From Actinomycetes bacterium (GTDB lineage: Bacteria > Actinomycetota > Acidimicrobiia > Acidimicrobiales > Ilumatobacteraceae): 34,998 bases of DNA. A program made the translations under genes and the position numbers. This document shows positions 8,146 through 16,642 of this stretch, piece by piece (within the stretch, counting starts at the first letter, position 1; each line of letters opens with the position of its first letter). The notes under the pieces were generated by a model. The model made no database searches. It saw only the letters and a program-made list of their open reading frames with translations, and was not told the origin of the DNA. Location of the stretch: the NCBI GenBank assembly GCA_025356335.1, contig JANXUF010000032.1:1-34998 (forward strand), read 5' to 3'.

Positions 8146-9453
8146 ATGGCTAGAGCTTCTCGGCACAAAAAGGGAGGACGGACGACCCCCAAAGGGACGC
8201 AGCCGGCGAACACGAAGGGCCGGGGGCATCAGCACCACGGACCCAACCTCGTCGATGACGCCAGACGGGCGTTGCGCGACACGTCGCCGATCTCGCTGAT
8301 GGCGATGGCCTCGGGAATCATCGAGCTCTGCATGCCCCGCCCGTTGGACACCGCCGAAGAGACGGAGAATCGTCCGGTGCTGCTGGAGACGATCCACAGT
8401 TTCCTGCACGCCTCGCCAGGTCTCGCCGCGGTGACCGCCGTGATCGGTGAGATCGTCCCTGACGAGCACCTCGCGGCACATATCCGTGACGATGTCGCCA
8501 ACGCCAAATTGCCGGCGCACATGCCACCATGGATCGGCACAATGGCAGGCGCCGAGGCCTACGACGTGTTGAAGATGGCCCATCCGTACAACGACGGAGA
8601 CGACTACCTCGTCGGGGTGCATTGGCCGACCGGGGAGATGATGAGTGCAGTGGTCTACATCGATCACAACATCGGATCGGCCGTCAAGGATGCGTTCCTG
8701 CTCCCGGACTCTCCGGAAGGGCTGCGATTGCGCTTCTCGGAGATGCCTGCTGAGGACGTGACGATCGAAGCGACCTCGGCCGCCGACGCCAAGGCACGGA
8801 TCATCGCGGCGATCTCCCAGGGTGAACTGACCGAGGGGATCGAGCCGACCGAGTCGTGGCCTGCCGCCCGATCCGTCATCGAATGGATGATGTCGTTACT
8901 GCCAGATGGCGGTACCGCCTACGACACCGAACCGATCAGCGACGACGATGCCGCCACCGTCATCGATGGGTTCGTGCAGTCCTCGTTCGCGACCGAGCTC
9001 GAGCTGCCGGAGGAGACAGTACGCGCCGTCGTCCAGCCGCTGGTGTGGTTCGCCCACGACTACGTCGGCGGCGACGCCTATCGCGTCAGCCCGTTGACGG
9101 TCGACATCCTGCTCGGCGACTGGTACGTCAACAAGGTCGAACTGCCGACCATCCAGATGATCCTCCTGCCGATGATCCTCAAGGCATGGACCCGGTATGC
9201 GCACGGCGTCCGCGGCCTGCCGGAGCACATGACGACGGAGACGATCGAAGCGATCGATCGTTGGGCGCCGTCGTACGTACTCGCCGTCGACGACCGGGGC
9301 GACGTCGATCCGCGCACCGGTGCACCAGAATCATCTTCGGTCGACGCCGATGACATCATCGACGTCGAAGGCCACGAGATCGAGAACCCTGACCTCGGAG
9401 CGCCCTCGGTCGAATCGACCTCCGTCGACGCCACTGAGGTGCCGGAGGAGTAG
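8146..9453 (+). CDS. Uncharacterised 435-aa protein
   Basis: Not recognised. It starts at ATG 8146, 35 nt after the ABC-F stop, with a very basic tail (ASRHKKGGRTTPKG, then a His/Gly patch), suggesting nucleic-acid binding or disorder. The central ~350 residues look globular and acidic, rich in helix-like stretches (LLETIHSFLHASPGLAAVTAVIG) and a conserved-looking VVQPLVWFAHDYVGGD and ILLGDWYVNKVEL region. The last ~50 residues are acidic and low complexity. There is no signal peptide, membrane segment or obvious catalytic motif. Codon style matches its neighbours, so it is almost certainly a real gene. Confidence 0.8.
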   Translation: MARASRHKKGGRTTPKGTQPANTKGRGHQHHGPNLVDDARRALRDTSPISLMAMASGIIELCMPRPLDTAEETENRPVLLETIHSFLHASPGLAAVTAVIGEIVPDEHLAAHIRDDVANAKLPAHMPPWIGTMAGAEAYDVLKMAHPYNDGDDYLVGVHWPTGEMMSAVVYIDHNIGSAVKDAFLLPDSPEGLRLRFSEMPAEDVTIEATSAADAKARIIAAISQGELTEGIEPTESWPAARSVIEWMMSLLPDGGTAYDTEPISDDDAATVIDGFVQSSFATELELPEETVRAVVQPLVWFAHDYVGGDAYRVSPLTVDILLGDWYVNKVELPTIQMILLPMILKAWTRYAHGVRGLPEHMTTETIEAIDRWAPSYVLAVDDRGDVDPRTGAPESSSVDADDIIDVEGHEIENPDLGAPSVESTSVDATEVPEE

Positions 9454-9525
9454 TTCGTGCCCACCGCAGATCCGGTTGCGCCGTCCGGATGGGCCGTCAG
9501 CTGCGGCGTCGGATAGACCGGGAGC

Positions 9526-11451
9526 ATGACGATCATCAGCTTGGGGCCGCAGGTCTGCGGGTCGCTCGACGAGAGCGCGAGCCGTGAATGGTTGGTCGCC
9601 GACGGCCTCGGCGGATACGCGATGGGAACCGTTGCCGGGCTGCGGACACGGCGCTATCACGCACTGCTCGTCGTCGCCTCGGCAAACGGCGCCGCTCGCC
9701 GGGTCGGCCTCGCGGCCTTGGACGCCGTCGTCGTGATCGGCGATCAACGTATCCGACTGGCGACGCACGAGTGGGCCGGCGGGACGGTCGACCCGCGTGG
9801 CAACGAACTGCTCGCGCGATTCGACCTGATCGACGGCGTGCCCAGGTGGACCTGGCGATTCGGCGGGGTCGTGGTGCAACGCGAGATCGCCATGGCCCAC
9901 GGCCGTCCAACTGTCGCAGTGACGCACCGGCTGATCGCCGCCGCCGGTCCGGTGCGTCTCGAGGTCACGCCGCTGTGCACATGGCGCGATGCTCACGGCG
10001 AACGCCATGCCAACGGCGACCCCGCTGTCACCCCGGTGACAGACGGCTTCGTCTTCGAGGGTCAGTATCGCCTCGCCGGACCGAACTGGCAGCCGGGCGG
10101 CGAGTGGTATCGCAACGCACACCTGCGTGAGGAAGCGGCCCGCGGCCTGCCGGCCGACGAGGACCTGTGGGCAGCCGGCACGTTCATGGCCTCACTGGCG
10201 CCAGGTGATTCGCTGGACATCGTCGCCTCCGCCGACCTGCAATCGGCTACTCCGGACGCCTGCTCGATCGTCGCAGCGGCTCGTCGGCGAGCCGCAATTC
10301 TCGTCGCTACCGCCGAAGCGACGGACGATGTCGACGCCCACCTCGTGCTGGCGGCCGATCAGTTCATCGTCGGCGGATCGGCGCCGGCGGTGGTTGCCGG
10401 ATATCCGTGGTTCGGGACGTGGTCACGGGACACGATGACGTCGTACGAGGGCCTGTTCCTCACGACCGGTCGTGCCGCTGAGGGCCGCTCACTGCTGACT
10501 GCTGCTGCGCAGACGGTCTCGGAGGGGATGCTGGCGAACACCGCCGATACCGGAACGTTGGAGTACAACACTGCCGACGGGACACTGTGGTTCCTGCACG
10601 CCGTCGGCCGTCATGTCGCCGTGACCGGAGACCTCGACCTCGCTGCTGAACTCGTCGACAAGCTGTCGGACATCGTCGATCGGCATGTGATCGGGACCCG
10701 CTACGGAATCTGCGTCGATCCGACAGACGGACTGTTGCGTCAAGGCGCCGAAGGGGTGGCGTTGACGTGGATGGATGCGCGCATCGACGGCAATCCCGTC
10801 ACTGCGCGACTCGGGAAGGCCGTCGAGATCAACGCTCTCTGGATCAACGGGCTGCGAACAGTCGCCTCGCTACGGCAGCAGTTGGGACGATCGAGTGACC
10901 GCCTCGACGGACTGTCGGCGACAGCAACAACATCGTTCGCCAGTCGCTTCGTCCGCCATGACGGGCTCGGCCTGTTCGACCTCGTCGACGGCCCGAACGG
11001 CGACGACCCGGCGATCCGCCCGAATCAACTGCTGGCACTCTCGCTGCCGATGGGACCAGGCGCTCCGGCATCGACGTACGACGTCTGCCGCGAGCAGTTG
11101 TCGACGACGTTGGGGATGCGCTCGCTCAGTCCAGCCGATCCTGCTTACCGGGGCCTCCATCGCGGCGATTCCCACGCACGAGACGCTGCGTACCACCAGG
11201 GAACGGTCTGGCCGTGGCTGATCGGCCCGTTCGCCGACGCCGCTCTCGCCACCGGCAACGAACTGCCGCTGTTCGACAGCCTCGATCTGCACCTCGGCGA
11301 ATACGGTCTCGGTTCGATCTCGGAGACGGCAGACGGCGACGCTCCACACGGCGCCACCGGCTGCCCCTTCCAAGCATGGTCCGTCGCCGAAGTCCTCCGC
11401 TCCCGCAGCACTCGCACCCGCAGCACTCGCACCGCACACCCCGGAAACTGA
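9526..11451 (+). CDS. Amylo-alpha-1,6-glucosidase (glycogen-debranching enzyme)
   Basis: A 641-aa two-domain protein of the archaeal/bacterial glycogen-debranching type, hydrolysing alpha-1,6 branch stubs in glycogen-like glucans. The N-terminal domain has the hallmark REWLVADGLGGYAMGTVAG followed by LRTRRYHALLV. The C-terminal (alpha/alpha)6 domain shows YPWFGTWSRDTMTSYEGL, EINALWINGLR and YHQGTVWPWLIGPFADA. ATG 9526 is preceded closely by ggag. The extreme C-terminus carries a duplicated STRTR unit from a 15-bp tandem repeat (11404-11433), and the stop codon lies inside a motif that recurs at 18616-18634. It is transcribed alone, convergent with the photolyase gene. Confidence 0.92.
   Translation: MTIISLGPQVCGSLDESASREWLVADGLGGYAMGTVAGLRTRRYHALLVVASANGAARRVGLAALDAVVVIGDQRIRLATHEWAGGTVDPRGNELLARFDLIDGVPRWTWRFGGVVVQREIAMAHGRPTVAVTHRLIAAAGPVRLEVTPLCTWRDAHGERHANGDPAVTPVTDGFVFEGQYRLAGPNWQPGGEWYRNAHLREEAARGLPADEDLWAAGTFMASLAPGDSLDIVASADLQSATPDACSIVAAARRRAAILVATAEATDDVDAHLVLAADQFIVGGSAPAVVAGYPWFGTWSRDTMTSYEGLFLTTGRAAEGRSLLTAAAQTVSEGMLANTADTGTLEYNTADGTLWFLHAVGRHVAVTGDLDLAAELVDKLSDIVDRHVIGTRYGICVDPTDGLLRQGAEGVALTWMDARIDGNPVTARLGKAVEINALWINGLRTVASLRQQLGRSSDRLDGLSATATTSFASRFVRHDGLGLFDLVDGPNGDDPAIRPNQLLALSLPMGPGAPASTYDVCREQLSTTLGMRSLSPADPAYRGLHRGDSHARDAAYHQGTVWPWLIGPFADAALATGNELPLFDSLDLHLGEYGLGSISETADGDAPHGATGCPFQAWSVAEVLRSRSTRTRSTRTAHPGN
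11404..11433 (+). repeat. 15-bp tandem duplication at gene 3' end
   Basis: Two perfect copies of cgcagcactcgcacc in the last codons of the debranching enzyme, encoding a Ser-Thr-Arg-rich tail outside the catalytic domain. Confidence 0.95.
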
Positions 11452-11461
11452 GTCCACTGGC

Positions 11462-11477
11462 GCACCGCCGGCGGTGC
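11462..11477. terminator. Perfect 16-bp palindrome between convergent genes
   Basis: gcaccgccggcggtgc reads the same on both strands and lies 10 nt after the debranching-enzyme stop, in the 86-nt gap before the convergent photolyase stop. It may act as a weak bidirectional terminator; there is no T-run. Confidence 0.4.
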
Positions 11478-11537
11478 AAATCGGTCCACAGAACTGCCTA
11501 TGGATGGCTCAACTGCACAAACTCCTCGCGCCGCGGA

Positions 11538-12833
11538 TCAGATCTCGCTGAGTCGTTTCAGCGCTTCGGCACGTTCGACCGCATGGTCGACCATCGGTTC
11601 GCTGTAGCCGTCCCCTCGCCAGCGATCGACGTACGTTCCCTCCGGGTCGAACTTGTCGCGTTGCGCAGACGGGTTGAAGATGCGGTAGTACGGAGCCGCG
11701 TCGGTCCCGGTGCCGGCGACCCACTGCCATCCGTGGTTGTTCGAGGCCAGATCGAAGTCGATGAGTTGCTCGCGGAAATACTGCGCCCCCCACTGCCACG
11801 GCAGGTGGAGGTCCTTGATGAGGAAGCTGGCGACGACCATCCGTACCCGGTTGTGCATGAAACCCTCTGCGAGCAGTTGGCGCATACCGGCGTCGACGAG
11901 CGGAAAGCCGGTCTCACCGCGAGCCCACTGATCGAAGCGTTTGCGGGCGGCTGCGTCGATGTCGCAGTGCATCATGCGCATCTTCGGCTGCATCGTTTCC
12001 CACGCACTTTTCGGCTGGTGGAACAACACGTCGGCGTAGAACTCACGCCAGGCGACCTCGGTGCGAAAGCGTTCGTGGCTCAGCGACTGGTCGAGCCGTG
12101 CGAGAATCGTGCGCGGGTGGATCGTGCCGAATCGGAGATGAGCGGAGAGTCTGCTCGTGGCGTCGAGCCCAGGCTCGTTGCGATGTTTCCCATATCCTGC
12201 AAGACGTTCATCGACGAAACGATCGAGTGCATCGAGTGCCGCCCGCTCCCCCGGTTTCGCCCATTCCGGCAACTCGGCAGGCGTGTACGGCTCGTCAGGC
12301 TGACGTTCCGGTCGCGTCCATGCCACGACAGGCTGGGCGATCGGCGTTCCCCACCCGTGTTGCTCCCAGGCTCGGGAGAACGGCGTGAACACCTTGTAGT
12401 TCGAACCGGAACCGTTGACGATCGTCCCCGGCGCAACGGCGTACGGCGACCCGACAGGGCGAAGCCGTGCACCGATGTGGTCGAGTCGGGACGCAACCTC
12501 GGCATCGCGTCGCACACCGAACGGGGCGAAGTCGCCGGTGACGAAAACGTCCGAAGTCTCCAACCGCGTCGCCAAGGCAGGAACGACCTCGGCGGGTTTG
12601 CCAGACAGCACCCACAGATTGCCGTCCATCTCCTTGTTCAAGGCGGCGAGTGATCCGAGCAGGAATCGCGCCCGTTTCGAGTCGGCTCGCTTCGAGTCGG
12701 CACCGAGCAGGGCCGGATCGAGCACGAACAGCCCGACGACTTCATCGCCGTCAGCTGCGGCCGCAGCCGCGCTCAACGCCTCGTGATCCGCAAGGCGCAG
12801 ATCCCTTCGAAACCAGATGATCGTGCGGCTCAC
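11538..12833 (-). CDS. phr: Deoxyribodipyrimidine photolyase (class I CPD type)
   Basis: A 431-aa light-dependent DNA repair flavoprotein that splits UV-induced pyrimidine dimers. The N-terminal alpha/beta antenna domain starts IIWFRRDLRLADHEAL. The C-terminal FAD domain contains RLSAHLRFGTIHPRTIL, EVAWREFYADVLFHQP, TGFPLVDAGMRQL, FMHNRVRMVVASFLIKDL and the Asn/Trp-rich NNHGWQWVAGTGTDAAPYYR. Length and motif order are normal for class I photolyases rather than for cryptochrome-only proteins. A short in-frame 15-bp duplication (about 12676-12701) gives a repeated ADSKR in a surface region. It stands alone, convergent with the debranching-enzyme gene. The antenna cofactor type cannot be deduced. 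Confidence 0.95.
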   Translation of the reverse strand: MSRTIIWFRRDLRLADHEALSAAAAAADGDEVVGLFVLDPALLGADSKRADSKRARFLLGSLAALNKEMDGNLWVLSGKPAEVVPALATRLETSDVFVTGDFAPFGVRRDAEVASRLDHIGARLRPVGSPYAVAPGTIVNGSGSNYKVFTPFSRAWEQHGWGTPIAQPVVAWTRPERQPDEPYTPAELPEWAKPGERAALDALDRFVDERLAGYGKHRNEPGLDATSRLSAHLRFGTIHPRTILARLDQSLSHERFRTEVAWREFYADVLFHQPKSAWETMQPKMRMMHCDIDAAARKRFDQWARGETGFPLVDAGMRQLLAEGFMHNRVRMVVASFLIKDLHLPWQWGAQYFREQLIDFDLASNNHGWQWVAGTGTDAAPYYRIFNPSAQRDKFDPEGTYVDRWRGDGYSEPMVDHAVERAEALKRLSEI

Positions 12834-12868
12834 TCCGACTCCTTACCCAACGTGCTCAACATCAGACG

Positions 12869-12894
12869 AACCTACCGAACCGACTTTGTAGGTT
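12869..12894. promoter_or_regulatory. Short inverted repeat in the phr/sigma intergenic region
   Basis: aacctac-N12-gtaggtt (12869-12875 and 12888-12894) lies in the 189-nt gap between the divergent photolyase and sigma-fragment genes. It could be an operator for either. An AT-rich patch (caatttttcttc, about 12961-12972) follows. No convincing promoter boxes were identified. Confidence 0.3.
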
Positions 12895-13022
12895 TCGCCC
12901 GCACCGCATGGCTGGATCGCAGCGAACCGAATAGACCGCTGACGCAGCGGCCAGTTCCTTCAATTTTTCTTCAGCTGACGATCAACCTCGGCGGGGGCCA
13001 TGGCGTGTGTTCCAATGTGGCG

Positions 13023-13319
13023 ATGCGGCGGGGGCGGGAACGAATCGAGTCGTCCGACTCGGCGTTCGATCAGATGTACCGCTGCGAATTGTCGTCGATG
13101 ATCGCCCTCGGGCTGTCGATGACGGGCAGCAGGGAGACCGCCGTCGATCTGGCGCACGAAGCGATGCTTCGCGCCTACCTCAACTGGCCGTCGGTCAGCT
13201 CGATGGACCGGCCTGGCGCGTGGGTACGACGGGTGGTGATCAACCTGGCGATCGATCAGCGTCGCCGGACGAAGCGGCATCCGATGTTGGCACTCGCCGG
13301 TGATGAACGGCCGGATTGA
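13023..13319 (+). pseudogene. ECF sigma factor (SigE-like), region 2 only
   Basis: A 98-aa product matching region 2 of SigE-type ECF sigma factors: FDQMYRCELSSMIALGLSMT, then AVDLAHEAMLRAYLNWPSV for the core-binding and -10 helices, then GAWVRRVVINLAIDQRRRTKR. The protein stops at TGA 13317-13319, just where the linker to region 4 would begin. A full member needs ~165-180 aa, including a region 4 helix-turn-helix for -35 recognition, and no such motif is seen in any frame downstream. ATG 13023 fits the family start. It is therefore most likely a truncated remnant; a short region-2-only regulator is the alternative. Confidence 0.7.
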
Positions 13320-13528
13320 TCGGTCGAGGGGCCGATTGGTTGGGATTCTGGACAGACGGCGAGTGGAGTTCGCCGGCTGCGTCCGAGTCGAGGTGTTGCA
13401 CTGGAGAGCACTTCGTGTTCGCCCATCAAGACGGCGGCGTTGTGTTCGCCGTCAACGGTTCGGAGGTCGAGGTCTGGTACACGGAGATCTCCGGCCTCAC
13501 GCCGGTCGTCGTCGACCTCACTTGTTGA
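13316..13528 (+). CDS. Small hypothetical protein overlapping the sigma fragment
   Basis: A possible 70-aa product starting with TTG at 13316, which overlaps the sigma-fragment stop (TTGA). The sequence contains a Trp/Gly-rich start (DWLGFWTDGEW) and a beta-strand-like HFVFAHQDGGVVFAVNGSEVEVWYTE. It is not recognised. It may be a real coupled ORF or decayed sequence left by the damage to the sigma gene. A strong hairpin follows 13 nt after its stop. Confidence 0.3.
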   Translation: MIGRGADWLGFWTDGEWSSPAASESRCCTGEHFVFAHQDGGVVFAVNGSEVEVWYTEISGLTPVVVDLTC

Positions 13529-13541
13529 TGGAACGCGGCAA

Positions 13542-13580
13542 TGTCACCGGAGATCGACGCATGGTCGATCTCCGGTGACA
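13542..13580. terminator. Perfect 17-bp hairpin, bidirectional terminator
   Basis: Left arm 13542-13558 (tgtcaccggagatcgac) is exactly complementary to right arm 13564-13580, with a 5-nt loop. It separates the plus-strand sigma-fragment/small-ORF unit from the minus-strand PadR gene, whose stop is at 13597, so a shared terminator is the natural reading. Confidence 0.75.
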
Positions 13581-13596
13581 CCGGTGGGCTGACTCG

Positions 13597-14190
13597 TCAT
13601 GCTTGGGCGAGGAGTTCGTAGATCTTCCGACGTGTTTCGGTGATCAACGCCTCGACTTCTGCAACCTTTTCCGGCGGCAACGAGCCTGCCGCCTGGCGTA
13701 CTGCTCCGAAGAGCTGGAAGACGGCAACACGGAGTTTTCCATCCGGTGAACCGTCTGCGCCCGTGGCCCAGGCCGGACCGTCGGAACGCTCTGCGCGTGC
13801 GGCCGCTTCGGTCTGGCCGGCTTCGGTCAGTTGATAGACCTTCTTGCCGTCGACCTCGTTGCTGCGGACGAGACCCTCGTCCTCGAGCGCCTGCAGGCCT
13901 GGATAGACGCTGCCGGGGCTCGGCTTCCACCTGCCACCACTCTTGTCGGCCATCCGGGTCATCAGCTCATAGCCGTGGGCCGGACCGTCGGTGAGGGCGA
14001 TCAGCAGAATGGTGCGGATATCTCCGCGCTTCATCCGTGGGCCTGCCCACGGCGGAGGGCCGTCGAAACGACCCCACGGCGGACCTGGGCGATGACGATG
14101 GCCGCGGCCATGTCCGGGCCCCTGGCCGCGTCCTTCGAATTCGGCAGTGTCTTCGCTGCCGTGTTGGCGATCTTCGAATCGTCGTCTCAT
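13597..14190 (-). CDS. PadR-family transcriptional regulator
   Basis: A 197-aa regulator. The PadR winged helix is clear: RGDIRTILLIALTDGPAHGYELM, then KSGGRWKPSPGSVYPGLQAL, EDEGLVRS and GKKVYQLTEAG, followed by a C-terminal dimerisation helix (PPEKVAEVEALITETRRKIYELL). The start is set at 14190 because a strong aaggag Shine-Dalgarno sits 9 nt upstream; the frame continues to 14229 without a comparable site. Residues ~18-50 form an unusual Gly/His/Pro/Arg-rich arm (GHGRGHRHRPGPPWG) before the DNA-binding domain, which could bind metal or nucleic acid. An AT-rich palindromic patch upstream (14232-14258) may be its own operator. Its target genes are not evident; uppP is divergent. Confidence 0.92.
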   Translation of the reverse strand: MRRRFEDRQHGSEDTAEFEGRGQGPGHGRGHRHRPGPPWGRFDGPPPWAGPRMKRGDIRTILLIALTDGPAHGYELMTRMADKSGGRWKPSPGSVYPGLQALEDEGLVRSNEVDGKKVYQLTEAGQTEAAARAERSDGPAWATGADGSPDGKLRVAVFQLFGAVRQAAGSLPPEKVAEVEALITETRRKIYELLAQA

Positions 14191-14231
14191 ATGTATTTTC
14201 TCCTTGTTGAGAGACTGGCTCATTGCCATGT

Positions 14232-14258
14232 CTTGATGTATAATGATATATCGCTAAG
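14232..14258. promoter_or_regulatory. AT-rich promoter/operator region of padR
   Basis: The segment cttgatgtataatgatatat and the bases that follow it stand out from the GC-rich background. It includes the palindrome gatatatc (14245-14252) and lies 40-70 nt upstream of the PadR start. PadR-type regulators commonly bind AT-rich dyads at their own promoters, so an autoregulatory operator with overlapping -10 is likely. Exact promoter boxes are not assigned. Confidence 0.45.
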
Positions 14259-14351
14259 TACGGATTTGCAAGCACTAATTTCGGAAGTTGGAAATCGGTG
14301 AAAGTTCGAGGAGACGGGTCGGGGTAGCGACCCGTCATCTAGGCTCCCCGT

Positions 14352-15395
14352 GTGCCAACCAGCCCCCACCGTCGCCTGTACCTCCTGCCGTTGGTCGCCA
14401 TCGTCCTCTTCCTCGGCATCGCCAGGGCGGATGCCACTCCGACGACGCCGACAACCCCGGGTGCCGGCGTCACGACCGCCACAGGTGCAACGGCGACCTC
14501 GGCAACCCCGGGCGTTGCGACCAAGCCGGCGGCTGGTCAACTCTCGGCAGGTGACGCCGTTGTCCTCGGACTCGTCGAGGGCATCACCGAATACCTCCCC
14601 GTCAGTTCCACCGGTCACCTGATCGTCGCCGAACGGTTGCTCAAGGTCGTCCCCAAAGAGGGACTCAATCAGCAGTCGAAGGATGCCGTCGACTCGTACA
14701 CCGTGATCATCCAGCTCGGTGCCATCCTGGCGGTGCTGGTCATCTTCTGGAAGCGGATCGTCGAGATCGTCCAGGGTCTGCTCGGCAAGAGCGCAGGCGG
14801 ACGACAACTGCTGATCGGTTTGGTGATCGCCTTTATTCCCGCCGCCGTCTTCGGCAAGGCGTTCGAGCACTCGATCACCGGCCATCTGCTCAAGCCGCTC
14901 CCCGTCGCCGAAGCGTGGCTCGTCGGTGGCGCCGTGATCTTCGCCTTCATCCGCTGGTTCGGGCCGACGCATCGTGACGGCAAGGGTGCATCGCTGGAAT
15001 CGATCACCATCAAGCAGGCGGCGATCATCGGGGGTGCGCAGATCCTCGCGCTGTGGCCCGGCACGAGCCGCAGCCTCGTCACCATCCTCGCGGCGCTGCT
15101 CGTCGGGCTGTCCCTGTCGGCGGCGGTCGAGTTCAGCTTCCTGCTCGGCCTGCTCACGTTGACGGCCGCGACCGGCTACGAACTGCTGAAGAACGGCAGC
15201 ACTGTCCATCGGGTCTATGGCATCGGGACGCCACTGATCGGCATCCTCGTCGCCGCCGTCGCTGCCGTCGCCGCCGTGAAGTGGATGGTCGGCTACCTCA
15301 ACCGCCATGACCTGTCATTGTTCGGCTACTACCGCATCGTCGTCGGCATCGTCACGCTGATCTTCATCGGCACGAAGGTCATCGGCAAGAACTAG
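14352..15395 (+). CDS. uppP: Undecaprenyl-diphosphatase (UppP/BacA)
   Basis: A 347-aa integral membrane enzyme that dephosphorylates undecaprenyl diphosphate to recycle the lipid carrier for peptidoglycan synthesis. The catalytic motif VEGITEYLPVSSTGHLIV and the second motif PGTSRSLVTILAALLVGLS are intact, with alternating hydrophobic segments to the C-terminus. The protein is ~75 residues longer at the N-terminus than the usual ~270: a signal-like hydrophobic stretch (YLLPLVAIVLFLGIARA) and then a Thr/Pro/Ala-rich linker up to residue ~60. GTG 14352 is used because it includes that hydrophobic segment; no in-frame start close to the core is clearly better. The gene is transcribed divergently from padR and converges on the OYE gene 46 nt downstream. 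Confidence 0.92.
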   Translation: MPTSPHRRLYLLPLVAIVLFLGIARADATPTTPTTPGAGVTTATGATATSATPGVATKPAAGQLSAGDAVVLGLVEGITEYLPVSSTGHLIVAERLLKVVPKEGLNQQSKDAVDSYTVIIQLGAILAVLVIFWKRIVEIVQGLLGKSAGGRQLLIGLVIAFIPAAVFGKAFEHSITGHLLKPLPVAEAWLVGGAVIFAFIRWFGPTHRDGKGASLESITIKQAAIIGGAQILALWPGTSRSLVTILAALLVGLSLSAAVEFSFLLGLLTLTAATGYELLKNGSTVHRVYGIGTPLIGILVAAVAAVAAVKWMVGYLNRHDLSLFGYYRIVVGIVTLIFIGTKVIGKN

Positions 15396-15441
15396 ATCTC
15401 AACCGGTCCGAACCCGGTCGGAACCCGGCGGCCAACGAGAC

Positions 15442-16536
15442 TCAGGCGAGTGCGGACTCCGGTTCGTCCACGAAGCCCTGCCAGGTCTGCATGTACTTCA
15501 CGAACGCCGGTCCGAGGCCCTCGGCTCGGAGGTGGTCCGCACTGACCGGCGTGGCGATGTGGGTGAATCCCGGATCGGCCGCCAGCCTCTGCGGATAGTC
15601 GTGATGCAGGATTGCGGCGCGGCCGAGGAACACGAAATCCATGCCGCGTTGCAGGCAGGCCCGCGCATCGTCCGGTGTCATGATCTTGCCGGCGCACCCC
15701 AGGCGGACGTCCCCGCGCGGCAGATCGGTGAACCAGTCCATCAGCGTGCGGTTCTGATACGCCTCATCGACCGGCAGCTTGGCGTAGTCCCACAGCGACA
15801 GGTCGAGGTAGTCGATCGCCCCCTCGGCCAATATCTGGCGCGCCAACTCGCGGATCTCCAGCAGCTTCAGCCCGAACCGCTCGGGCGAAAGGCGCAGACC
15901 GACACTGAAATCGGGCCGGCAACGTTCGCGGATGCCGTGGATGATGTCGTTGATCAAACGGGCGCGGTTCTCCGGCGATCCGCCATAGCGGTCGTCGCGC
16001 CGATTGAGCCCCTCGGTCAGGAACTGGCAGAGGATGTACGAGTGTGCCCCGTGGATCTCGACACCGTCGAAGCCCGCGTGCTCGGCCCGCAGCGCGGCAG
16101 CGATGAAGTCCTCGGCCAGCTGTTCGACCTCGGCCGTAGACAGCCCTCGCGAACCGGTACCCTCGTCGTCCGACGGCGCAACAGGCGCCTGGCCGATCAG
16201 ATCCTTCGGGCTACGCATCCCGGCGTGGTGGAGTTGGACGACGGCGACGGAGTCGTTGCGTTTGATCTCGGCTGCGAGCCGGGTCAGCCCAGGGATGTGC
16301 TCGTCGCCGAATATCCCGAGTTGGCCGCTGAACCCCTGGCCAATCCGCTGCACGTGCGCGGCGCAGGTCATGACCAGCGCAAAGCCGCCCTTGGCCCGAT
16401 AGGTCAGCCATTTGAACTCGTCGTCCGACACGGTGCCGTCCGGGTTGCTCTGCTGGTTGGTCAGCGGTGCGAGCGCAAAGCGCGACTTCATCGCCGGTCC
16501 GTGGGCGAATGTCATGGGAGCGAAAAGATCAGGCAA
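15442..16536 (-). CDS. NADH:flavin oxidoreductase, Old Yellow Enzyme family
   Basis: A 364-aa single-domain FMN-dependent ene-reductase-type protein. The TIM-barrel blocks are in order: SRFALAPLTNQQSNPDG, RAKGGFALVMT, VAVVQLHHAGMRS, the substrate and catalytic HGAHSYILCQFL block, NRRDDRYGGSPENRARL and VFLGRAAILHHDYP. It lacks the C-terminal FeS/FAD module of its two longer paralogs at 16643 and 21015. The physiological substrate is unknown; members reduce activated C=C bonds or nitro groups. It is divergent from the long paralog at 16643 across a 106-nt gap that may hold both promoters. Confidence 0.93.
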   Translation of the reverse strand: MPDLFAPMTFAHGPAMKSRFALAPLTNQQSNPDGTVSDDEFKWLTYRAKGGFALVMTCAAHVQRIGQGFSGQLGIFGDEHIPGLTRLAAEIKRNDSVAVVQLHHAGMRSPKDLIGQAPVAPSDDEGTGSRGLSTAEVEQLAEDFIAAALRAEHAGFDGVEIHGAHSYILCQFLTEGLNRRDDRYGGSPENRARLINDIIHGIRERCRPDFSVGLRLSPERFGLKLLEIRELARQILAEGAIDYLDLSLWDYAKLPVDEAYQNRTLMDWFTDLPRGDVRLGCAGKIMTPDDARACLQRGMDFVFLGRAAILHHDYPQRLAADPGFTHIATPVSADHLRAEGLGPAFVKYMQTWQGFVDEPESALA

Positions 16537-16642
16537 GGAGGACCGTCCGAACAGGTGTGAGAGGCTGACGCTAGCGAGGGCTCCGCAGCGGTTCCACCGT
16601 CACGTCCTGCGCCGAGTTTCCACCGACCGTCCTTGATCGGCG

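Noticed and set aside
11214..12653. Long plus-strand frame (479 codons) opposite the photolyase
   Set aside because: It is the antisense of a clear photolyase gene and has Arg/Pro/His-rich composition typical of a GC-rich shadow frame.
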